Below, one piece after another: positions 1-5,130 of a stretch of 6,322 nucleotides of DNA; positions within the stretch are counted from its first letter, which is position 1; every line of letters starts with the position of its first letter. The position numbers and the translations under genes were made by a program. Where the stretch lies: positions 1 through 6,322 of the forward strand of contig DASYSA010000039.1 in the NCBI GenBank assembly GCA_036003885.1. Reading direction: 5' to 3'. A model generated the notes under the pieces. That model was not told the origin of the DNA and did not search any database. It worked only from the letters and a program-made list of their open reading frames with translations. This stretch comes from DASYSA01 sp036003885. GTDB lineage: Bacteria; Acidobacteriota; Blastocatellia; UBA7656.

Positions 1-1
1 G

Positions 2-277
2 CTGACTGTGGCCTCGCCCGAGGAGCCGGACGGCACTGAGCTACAGCTGGCGCTGAACGACAAACCCGCGGCCAAAGCGTATCAGCAGGCGATCTTTGAA
101 CAGAGCCAGCCTGCGGCCATGTTCTTCACCGACGACGTAAAAGGCGACTACGAGCGGATCAAGGCCCGCGGCGCCGAGTTCACGATGCCGCCCACCGACG
201 TACCCGGCTCGACCATTGCGAGGCTGAACGACACCTGCGGCAACCTCATTCAGCTCACCCAGCTGGCACGGTATTAA
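2..277 (+). CDS. VOC (glyoxalase/bleomycin-resistance fold) family protein, C-terminal part
   Basis: The frame is open from the window edge to the TAA at 275-277, so only the C-terminal 91 residues are visible and the start lies outside. The GTG at position 8 is in frame, but the preceding codons (Leu-Thr) continue the usual family strand 'WLTVaSPEEPDGTEL', so it is probably internal. Visible hallmarks are SPEEPDGTELQL, then AAMFFTDDV (first strand of the second beta-alpha-beta-beta-beta module), YERIKARGAEF, and the terminal strand CGNLIQLTQL. Members of this superfamily bind a metal or small ligand between two paired modules and act as lyases, isomerases, dioxygenases or binding proteins. 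The specific substrate cannot be read from the sequence. The last strand carries Gln (NLIQL) where metal-dependent glyoxalase I enzymes have a Glu ligand, which argues against a classical lactoylglutathione lyase. Family assignment is firm; function is unknown. Confidence 0.85.
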   Translation: MTVASPEEPDGTELQLALNDKPAAKAYQQAIFEQSQPAAMFFTDDVKGDYERIKARGAEFTMPPTDVPGSTIARLNDTCGNLIQLTQLARY

Positions 278-363
278 GGGGCCGTTCAGCAGGATGGCAG
301 CCCGGTGGCCGACGGACGCGAGATGCTCGAACGCACCTCGACCACATGGAGGACAAACCAATC

Positions 364-573
364 ATGAAAGATGCCACCAAACGTTCGATCGTTCGCAGCA
401 TTCACATCGTCTTTAGCATTCCGATACTCGGTTATATTTACAGTCCGTTTGAAGAAATTCCAAAGTACGCCAGCCGTGTTCGGTTTGTCGTCCTTCCTGT
501 AATGCTCCTTTCAGGATTTTGGATGTGGAAAGGCCATGTCCTTCGACGACTTATTTCGAAGAGATCGGCCTAA
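364..573 (+). CDS. Small two-helix membrane protein of unknown function
   Basis: A 69-residue product. I chose the ATG at 364 rather than the in-frame ATG at 346 because GGAGG at 348-352 lies 11 bases before 364, and because the extra six residues from 346 would be encoded by the ribosome binding site itself. Two hydrophobic stretches are visible: about residues 13-30 (HIVFSIPILGYIYSPF, with a proline kink) and about 43-59 (FVVLPVMLLSGFWMW). They are joined by a short charged loop, and the C-terminus is basic (RRLISKRSA). This predicts a hairpin in the inner membrane with both ends cytoplasmic by the positive-inside rule. I recall similar small orphan membrane proteins in Bacteroidetes and acidobacteria but know no function. 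The TAA stop (571-573) lies inside a GCCTAACAAG motif that resembles the left end of an integron attC site. The following gene starts 142 bases later, so tight coupling is unlikely. Confidence 0.7.
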   Translation: MKDATKRSIVRSIHIVFSIPILGYIYSPFEEIPKYASRVRFVVLPVMLLSGFWMWKGHVLRRLISKRSA

Positions 574-676
574 CAAGACGCTGCAGCGAACCGCTGTCGG
601 CATGGCCCTTCCTTGCCAAAATCAGCACGCCGGGCTGGCGTCAGGGGCCTTTTTTCACTGGCATCGGCCTGACAAG
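564..676 (+). repeat. Imperfect direct repeat, attC-like left ends
   Basis: ATCGGCCTAACAAG at 564-577 recurs as ATCGGCCTGACAAG at 663-676, 13 of 14 bases identical and 99 bases apart. The first copy overlaps the stop codon of the membrane-protein gene and continues as ACGCTGCAGCG. The string GCCTAACAAG-n-CGCTGCAGC is typical of the 5' side of integron cassette attC sites. No matching right end (GTTAGGC-type) is present before the next gene, so if this was an attC site it is decayed or incomplete. A chance or other repeat is possible. Confidence 0.35.
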
Positions 677-715
677 CATGAAAACGGGACAAGAATTCGA
701 GGTATATAAGACCCA

Positions 716-1132
716 ATGAATCCACCCGAACGTATTGACGAGCTGATCGCAGGACTCGCAGACTGGCGTGGCAAAACGTTAGCCAGCATCCGCAAGAACA
801 TCCTTGAGGCCGACCGGGAGATAATCGAGGAATGGAAGTGGATGGGAAGCCCAGTGTGGTCTCGCGACGGAATAATCGCGGTCGGCAACGCCCACAAAGA
901 TAAGGTGAAGCTTACCTTTGCCCACGGGGCGAGCCTCTCAGATCCTGACAAGCTCTTCAACGCGGGTCTTGAAGGCAAAGTGTGGCGATCGATCGATTTT
1001 TTCGAGGGCGATAAGATTAATAAGCCTGCTCTAAAAAATCTCGTCCGTGCCGCCGCTAATTACAATCAGATCAACTCGAAGAGGAAAGCGCCTGCGCGTA
1101 CTCGAGCGAAAGTACACAAAAGTAGAAAGTGA
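716..1132 (+). CDS. DUF1801 domain-containing protein
   Basis: A 138-residue soluble protein. The ATG at 716 is the first possible start, because an in-frame TAA lies at 707-709. A weak GAGG at 699-702 is 13 bases upstream, so initiation may be inefficient. The DUF1801 signature covers nearly the whole chain: the helix DWRGKTLASIRKNILEAD, then EEWKWMGSPVWSRDGIIAVG, KDKVKLTFAHGASLSDP, the 'LFNAGLEGK' loop and the helix KPALKNLVRAAANYN. The C-terminus (about residues 118-138) is a basic tail rich in Lys and Arg (SKRKAPARTRAKVHKSRK) and probably disordered. DUF1801 proteins are small, widespread in soil bacteria and of unestablished biochemical function; some relatives are linked to iron or stress responses only by loose annotation. 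The gene stands alone, and the remains of a uvrA-like gene follow 10 bases after its stop on the same strand, suggesting it was inserted or brought there by rearrangement. Confidence 0.85.
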   Translation: MNPPERIDELIAGLADWRGKTLASIRKNILEADREIIEEWKWMGSPVWSRDGIIAVGNAHKDKVKLTFAHGASLSDPDKLFNAGLEGKVWRSIDFFEGDKINKPALKNLVRAAANYNQINSKRKAPARTRAKVHKSRK

Positions 1133-1141
1133 TGACAGACT

Positions 1142-1292
1142 GTAAATCTCTCACTGATTGAGCACCAATGCAGACTGGAGGTTCATCGGGCTCATGGCGC
1201 GAACCGCTGCTGTCGGCGAGGTGGTGTTCAAGGGCACGCCGGCGGAACCAGTGAAAGCCAAGTGCTCGCTGACCGCGGAGTACCTGCGGTAG
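1142..1292 (+). pseudogene. uvrA: Decayed 3' end of a uvrA-like gene (excinuclease ABC subunit A)
   Basis: No start codon or intact frame explains this stretch, but its end reads GEVVFKGTPAEPVKAK, then CSLTAEYLR and TAG at 1290-1292. This is the expected C-terminus of UvrA (G-G-E-V-V-x-x-G-T-P-E-x-V...T-x-x-Y-L). Upstream in the same frame, Asn-Ala-Asp-Trp at 1167-1178 matches the ADW of UvrA, with the expected 12 residues between Trp and GEVV, although those residues are scrambled. One frame over, LIEH at 1154-1165 matches the 'vIEHN' Walker-B-side motif. About six codons that normally separate IEHN from ADW (LDVIKT in typical UvrA) are missing, and one base is out of frame. UvrA is the ATPase that detects damage in nucleotide excision repair. 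This relic cannot encode it, as the whole upstream enzyme is absent. The match is made by eye from family knowledge. Confidence 0.65.
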
Positions 1293-1355
1293 CGCTGAAT
1301 TGTAGCGGCGGCATCTGTGAAACGCTGTTACCCAAACACTAACGAAAAGGAAGAC

Positions 1356-1361
1356 AAGGAG
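1356..1361 (+). promoter_or_regulatory. Ribosome binding site deciding the kinase start
   Basis: AAGGAG lies six bases before the GTG at 1368, ideal Shine-Dalgarno spacing. It favours this start over the in-frame GTG at 1317, which has no comparable purine-rich site and would add 17 Lys/Glu-rich residues encoded by the ribosome-binding region itself. Confidence 0.7.
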
Positions 1362-1367
1362 AAAAAG

Positions 1368-3503
1368 GTGACCGATCGCGAGCAGTACACACCGGGTCCG
1401 GCAAGCGGGGCGCAGGTACGAAAGGACGGAGAGAAGTGGACGCTCATTCTCGTCAGAGAACTGCACCACTCGCCGGAAAAAGTCTGGCAGGCGCTAACCG
1501 ACCCGGAGCATCTGCGCGAGTGGGCTCCCTTTGAAGTCGATGGGGGCCTGGATTCGGTTGGAACCACGGTGAAGCTAACCACCGTGGGAGCGCCCACGCC
1601 GCAGGTTTCCGAAACAGCAGTGAGGCGAGCCGACGCTCCGAAGGTGCTTGAGTACAACTGGGGCGACAAGGATGTCCGGTGGGAACTCGAAGCGTTCGGC
1701 CCCGGCACGCGCCTGACGCTGTGGCACAACATCGATCGCGGCTTCATCTCTATGGGTGCTGCCGGGTGGCACATTTGTTTCGATGTTCTGGATCGCCTTC
1801 TCAGCGGAACTGCCATCGGCCGCATCGTTGGTGGCGAGGCGATGAAGTTCGGCTGGCAGCGGCTGAACGCGGAGTACGCAAGGCAGTTCGGTATTAAAAC
1901 GCCCAACTTGCCGCCTAAGGCGGCTCAGGTGCTGGTGCACCTGATCGATGACGTACGGCAGTGCGATTCGCTTGCGGAGATCGCTGAGCTCGTAAGCGCG
2001 CGTATCGAATCGGGGCTGCACACGACCTCTCTACACATCTTCTACCGTTCCCGGGAAGGCAGCGAGTTCGTCTCGGGTCGGTCCGCTTCACAGAGCGGAG
2101 CTCCGCAAGGTCAAGCTCCACAAGGCCTGTCGGCCCGGCAAACGCTGACTCAGGTCATGTTTGATGCTCCTACCGCGCGGCAACTATCCGAGCAACAGGT
2201 GCTGCTCCGGATGCTCGAAGGCTCTAAGGAGATCCGCGATTTCCCGTCCGACTTTGATGAACTGCCTGACTCCGAGCACACCTGGCTGGAGACTTTGAGT
2301 GTCCGACTGGTTGTTCCGATTACGGGAACTCGCGACCGGCTCGTCGGAGTGCTGCTGCTCGGGGCTCGCATGTCGGACGAGCCGTATTCAACTACGGACA
2401 GGCGCTTGCTCGAAGGTATTGCCGCCCAGATCGGTCTTGTGTACGAGAATCAGCATTTGCGAGAACGGGTGCGACTCGAGACTGACGTTCGGCGGGACGT
2501 GCTGGCACGGCTGGACGAGCGAGGCGTCAGCTTACTGAAGGAATGTCGAGCGTGTGGCGCCTGCTACGACAGCTCGGCCACCCGCTGCGAACACGACGAC
2601 GCTGAGCTGATCCTGACCTTGCCCGTTGAGCGAACGCTCGACGGCAAGTATAGACTTGAACGCGCGCTGGGGCGCGGCGGCTTCGGCGTCGTTTACGAAG
2701 CGACAGACCTGAGGCTGCAGCGCCGGGTAGCGGCCAAGGTGATGATGGGATCGTTTTTTGGCGACGCGACGGCACTCCGGCGATTCGAGCGCGAGGCGCG
2801 CGCCGCCGCGAGGATCGACCATCGCCACATCACTCGAGTGCACGACTACGGCGCGATCGGATCGGGTGGGGCTTATCTGATCATGGAGCTTGTTGCGGGC
2901 CAGACCTGGCGCGCGGAACTGAAGCGCTCAATTGTGATTGCGCCTGCCAGGGCTGCCGAATGGTTCCGGCAATTGCTCGAAGGCCTCCAGTTCGCTCACA
3001 ACATGAGTGTCGTCCACCGCGACCTCAAGCCGGAGAACGTAATGATCGTTGAAGCGCCGGGCGGCGGCGACGAGGTGAAGGACGAGCTAAAGATCATGGA
3101 CTTCGGGTTAGCGAAAGTTCTTGGCGGCGGAACCGGCGTCACCGAATCACTGACAGAGGCGGGCGCGGTCATGGGCACGTTCGGCTACATAGCGCCCGAG
3201 GTCTTCACCGGTGGGCCTACCGATGAACGCGCGGACATCTTCGCCGTCGGAGTCATGGTGGTCGAGACGTTTGTTGGCGCGCGTCCGTTTGACGGTCAGA
3301 CGACGCACGAGTTGCTCTCGACGCTGCTGCACAGCGACTATCATTTGCCCGGGGAGTCGGTTGAGATTCGAGCGCTCGATGCCGTTGTGCAACGCTGTCT
3401 GGCCAAGGATCCTCGGGATCGCTATGGCTCGGCGGCCGAGGTCGCGGGCGAACTGGTCCCAACGCTCGCGCGCTGCGAAGGCTTCGCAACAAGGATAAGA
3501 TGA
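1368..3503 (+). CDS. SRPBCC-GAF-Cys4 knuckle-Ser/Thr protein kinase fusion
   Basis: A 711-residue cytosolic protein with no signal peptide or membrane segment. Residues about 20-175 form an SRPBCC/AHSA1 (START-like) fold: WTLILVRELHHSPEKVWQAL, HLREWAPF, LTLWHNID, GWHICFDVLDRLL. Residues about 185-375 are a GAF-type sensor domain (VLVHLIDDVRQCDSLAEIAE ... LVVPITGTRDRLVGVLLLG ... LEGIAAQIGLVYEN). A short coiled linker (EN-QHLRERV) leads to a zinc-knuckle-like Cys4 motif with C393, C396, C399 and C407. The kinase domain, about 428-695, is complete: glycine loop GRGGFGVVYEA (435-445), ATP-binding K457, helix-C E476, catalytic HRDLKPEN (550-557, D552), DFG (578-580), GTFGY and APE (609-611), and D623 in the ADIFAVG segment. 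It should be an active PknB-class kinase. Nothing follows the kinase domain, unlike PknB with its extracellular sensor. The N-terminal domains likely sense a hydrophobic ligand and a small molecule; this is inference. No phosphatase or substrate gene is adjacent. Confidence 0.93.
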   Translation: MTDREQYTPGPASGAQVRKDGEKWTLILVRELHHSPEKVWQALTDPEHLREWAPFEVDGGLDSVGTTVKLTTVGAPTPQVSETAVRRADAPKVLEYNWGDKDVRWELEAFGPGTRLTLWHNIDRGFISMGAAGWHICFDVLDRLLSGTAIGRIVGGEAMKFGWQRLNAEYARQFGIKTPNLPPKAAQVLVHLIDDVRQCDSLAEIAELVSARIESGLHTTSLHIFYRSREGSEFVSGRSASQSGAPQGQAPQGLSARQTLTQVMFDAPTARQLSEQQVLLRMLEGSKEIRDFPSDFDELPDSEHTWLETLSVRLVVPITGTRDRLVGVLLLGARMSDEPYSTTDRRLLEGIAAQIGLVYENQHLRERVRLETDVRRDVLARLDERGVSLLKECRACGACYDSSATRCEHDDAELILTLPVERTLDGKYRLERALGRGGFGVVYEATDLRLQRRVAAKVMMGSFFGDATALRRFEREARAAARIDHRHITRVHDYGAIGSGGAYLIMELVAGQTWRAELKRSIVIAPARAAEWFRQLLEGLQFAHNMSVVHRDLKPENVMIVEAPGGGDEVKDELKIMDFGLAKVLGGGTGVTESLTEAGAVMGTFGYIAPEVFTGGPTDERADIFAVGVMVVETFVGARPFDGQTTHELLSTLLHSDYHLPGESVEIRALDAVVQRCLAKDPRDRYGSAAEVAGELVPTLARCEGFATRIR

Positions 3504-3591
3504 CCATGACATAGACGATGCCGGACCGGACGCAGGTACTCTGGGCGGCACAATCATGTGTGAAGGCAGCTATGCCGACCACCTATTCTAC

Positions 3592-3597
3592 GGAGGT
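3592..3597 (+). promoter_or_regulatory. Ribosome binding site of the DUF4256 gene
   Basis: GGAGGT is a strong Shine-Dalgarno match 11 bases before the ATG at 3609. The spacer (AATATAAAAGT) is very AT-rich and marks the change from the GC-rich kinase region. The site also lies near the end of a short 18-codon frame, 3556-3612, whose TGA overlaps the ATG (ATGA). Confidence 0.55.
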
Positions 3598-3608
3598 AAT
3601 ATAAAAGT

Positions 3609-4046
3609 ATGAACAAGATTAATAGCAATAAGAAGGAGTTGTCACCAAAACAACGTGAAGAACTACTCAGAGCATTGAAAGCCCGTTTTGAGAAAAACAT
3701 GAACCGCCATAAAGGTCTTGAATGGGCTAAAGTACAAGCAAAGCTGGAAGCTAATACTGAAAAACTGTGGTCACTCAATGAAATGGAAAGAACCGGCGGT
3801 GAACCGGATGTTGTCGGTCATGATAAAAAGACAGGTGAATACATTTTTCAGGATTGTTCAGCGGAAAGTCCTAAAGGCCGCAGAAGTCTTTGTTACGACC
3901 GTGAAGCGCTGGAGGCAAGGAAAGAACATAAGCCAAAAGATTCCGCTATGGATATGGCAGCTGCCATGGGCATCGAGCTTTTAACGGAAGGACAATATCG
4001 AGAGTTGCAGAGACTTGGAGATTTCGATACGAAAACGTCGAGCTGA
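3609..4046 (+). CDS. DUF4256 family protein, cut short by an in-frame TGA
   Basis: The frame encodes 145 residues before a TGA at 4044-4046. The whole visible chain has the DUF4256 pattern: KELSPKQREELLRALKARFE, NRHKGLEWAKVQAKLEAN, WSLNEMERTGGEPDVVG, EYIFQDCSAESPKGRRSLCY, REALEARKEHKP, AMDMAAAMGIELLTEGQY, and LGDFDTKTSS. Full-length relatives are about 185-190 residues and go on with W-V/I-K-T-P; here the Trp codon is TGA and the rest of the domain follows in the same frame. The family is small, soluble and of unknown function. Base composition is unlike the neighbours: I count 44 G or C in 3601-3720 (37%) against 44 of 60 in 3421-3480 (73%), a sign of acquisition from a lower-GC source such as Bacteroidetes or Firmicutes. 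It has its own strong ribosome binding site and follows the kinase stop by 105 bases. The protein may be a pseudogene product, a tolerated truncation, or a site of stop readthrough. Confidence 0.85.
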   Translation: MNKINSNKKELSPKQREELLRALKARFEKNMNRHKGLEWAKVQAKLEANTEKLWSLNEMERTGGEPDVVGHDKKTGEYIFQDCSAESPKGRRSLCYDREALEARKEHKPKDSAMDMAAAMGIELLTEGQYRELQRLGDFDTKTSS

Positions 4047-4184
4047 GTGAAAACACCTTCTGATATCAGAGAACTCGGCGGCGCCCTCTTTTGTGATCGC
4101 CGCTACGACAATGTCTTCGTATATCACAACGGTGCGGAGTCTTACTATGCCGCTAGGGCATTCCGGGGCTCGCTAAGGGTCTAA
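4047..4184 (+). pseudogene. Severed C-terminal segment of the DUF4256 gene
   Basis: Immediately after the TGA the same frame stays open for 45 codons to a TAA at 4182-4184. It reads VKTPSDIRELGGALFCDRRY, then DNVFVYHNGAESYYAARAFR, then GSLRV. This is the normal DUF4256 C-terminus, with its conserved 'LGGALFCDRRYD', 'YHNGAESYYAARGFRG' and 'LRV' elements. If the TGA is read as one residue, the whole gene is 191 residues, the proper family length. A GTG directly abuts the stop (TGAGTGA), but no Shine-Dalgarno sequence precedes it, so separate translation would depend on reinitiation. Preservation of frame and motif suggests a recent nonsense change or functional readthrough. Confidence 0.75.
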
Positions 4185-4462
4185 TTCTGCTTGCCGGCAC
4201 ATCAAGAGCCTTTCGTATCCACCGTGAACATCGCCAAGAGCGATCACTTCGGCGTGGGTGGTCCGTTCAATAACTGGGGGGGGGACCGATTCCAATCGCG
4301 AGCGTATGCCGACTGACGGTCCTCCGGGTGTTTCCTTTCCTTCTTCCCCTGCTTGTCATGCTTTTCCTGCTTATCGTGCTTGTCGTGATGGCACGAGGTA
4401 ATACACAGCAGAGCCGTGACCGCGGCAACGACGATCGCCCGACCAGACATGTTTATTTGCAT
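4173..4462 (-). pseudogene. Exported metallophosphoesterase, N-terminal stub with frameshift
   Basis: Reading the minus strand, translation likely starts at the ATG 4462-4460, as GAGGTGA lies five bases upstream; in-frame GTG 4471 and ATG 4450 are alternatives. Residues 9-24 are a hydrophobic signal sequence ending in a lipobox-like ITSC (Cys24), suggesting a lipid-anchored protein. Then comes a His/Lys/Asp-rich spacer with two KHDKQ copies (residues 28-32 and 34-38), then ARDWNRSPP. The raw frame enters a run of nine C (4284-4276) and ends at TGA 4244. Changing that run by one (ten C) restores PVIERTTHAEVIALGDVHGG followed by YERLL, the first metal-binding motif (D-x-H) of calcineurin-like phosphoesterases, at about 4235-4203. 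After YERLL the homology stops and the frame ends at TAG 4175-4173, overlapping the end of the DUF4256 gene. The remaining metal-ligand motifs are absent, so no active enzyme can be made. A short H/K-rich lipoprotein might still be produced. Confidence 0.7.
4276..4284. repeat. Nine-base G homopolymer (poly-C on minus strand)
   Basis: An uninterrupted run of nine G on the plus strand lies inside the minus-strand metallophosphoesterase stub. The downstream codons make sense only if the run had ten (or seven) bases, so this is the exact frameshift point. Such tracts slip during replication and are also a common place for sequencing or assembly errors. Confidence 0.9.
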
Positions 4463-4552
4463 AGTCTTCACCTCGCCCGTGGAATTCCGATCTGGTCCAA
4501 GAGGTCTCTGTTCAACTCAGTTGCGGTGCGCCTGTTCCTCTATGAATTGGCA

Positions 4553-4580
4553 ACGATGTTAAACGTTAGCTTAACATCGT
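4553..4580. promoter_or_regulatory. 10-bp perfect inverted repeat, operator-like
   Basis: ACGATGTTAA (4553-4562) and TTAACATCGT (4571-4580) are perfect inverted copies separated by eight bases (ACGTTAGC). They lie 91-118 bases upstream of the minus-strand start at 4462, where an operator or promoter-proximal site for that gene would be expected. No T-run follows on either strand, so a terminator is unlikely. Arm length and spacer suit a dimeric helix-turn-helix regulator, but no regulator gene is visible, and the site may have outlived its gene. Confidence 0.4.
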
Positions 4581-4625
4581 CCTTGACCTTAGTCGTGCCG
4601 CCCGCGGCCGAGACTGGCTTGATGC

Positions 4626-4952
4626 CTAAATGGTCTGCCGCAGAGGGATCTCGATGTTGACAGGCTGAAACCCGAAGCGACCTTCCGCGGCCTCCAGTCG
4701 ATAGAGACCCTTTTGAGTGCCGCACCATACGACGCCGCTGTGGTCCTCGAGCAGAGCGGTGAGCGAGCCGGCATAACGGTCTTCCCCCGGCACGACCACC
4801 GTGAACATAGGCTTGATGGGCACTGTATCAGTTGCGTTGATGACGCGATGCTGAGGTGGCGCTTTTGGATCGAAGCGGACCAGGCCGGCATTGGTGGCTA
4901 TCAAGTATGAAATGAATCTTGGGGACCCTCCGACGCGCATAACATCCTTCAA
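4626..4952 (-). pseudogene. Fragment of a two-component 'propeller' sensor (Reg_prop repeats)
   Basis: The minus-strand frame gives about 108 residues with two beta-propeller blade motifs: SYLIATNAGLVRFDP, then after a loop the Reg_prop consensus LLEDHSGVVWCGTQKGLYRL (4725-4784 or so). In intact proteins about 12-14 such blades form a large periplasmic sensor followed by a Y_Y_Y domain, a membrane helix and a histidine kinase or GGDEF output. None of that is here. The nominal start is a TTG at 4952, an in-frame ATG lies at 4940, and an in-frame TAG about 45 bases further upstream closes the frame with no signal peptide coding. The downstream end is a stop at 4628-4626 just after PVNIEIPLRQT, where another blade should begin. 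Both ends are therefore missing, and it reads as an internal relic of a sensor gene several kilobases long. Expression as a short protein is unlikely. Confidence 0.65.
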
Positions 4953-5130
4953 CGCCCTGAGGAGAGAGGCTATTGGAGTTGGACGCTTCTACTCGATTAA
5001 CTCTTCTGCTTCCGGTCTGTCTCTGCAGACGCGATCACTCTAGTCACAGCGGCTCTTCGTGTCAAACAGAGAGAAAGGACGCGACCTCTCCAACTGCGAT
5101 TGTCGTAGGAGCCGCTACCGAACCACCGAA

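Noticed and set aside
41..361. 106-codon minus-strand frame over the VOC gene
   Set aside because: Shadow of the VOC coding sequence, with no independent evidence.
636..656. GC-rich segment followed by six T (GGGGCCTTTTTT), possible intrinsic terminator after the small membrane protein
   Set aside because: I could not find a convincing stem immediately before the T-run, so it does not meet the usual terminator form.
1328..1906. 192-codon minus-strand open frame opposite the start of the kinase fusion gene
   Set aside because: It is antisense to a clearly coding SRPBCC domain, is Ser/Arg/Pro-rich with no recognisable motif, and arises from GC-rich codon bias on the other strand.
3147..3557. 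136-codon minus-strand frame opposite the kinase C-lobe
   Set aside because: Fully antisense to the conserved GTFGYIAPE to C-lobe coding region, with no domain and no ribosome binding site of note.
4328..4660. 110-codon plus-strand frame with a hydrophobic start
   Set aside because: It is the reverse complement of the minus-strand signal peptide and H/K/D-rich leader; its Leu/Val-rich start comes from the antisense of the KHDKQ repeats, and it has no family match.
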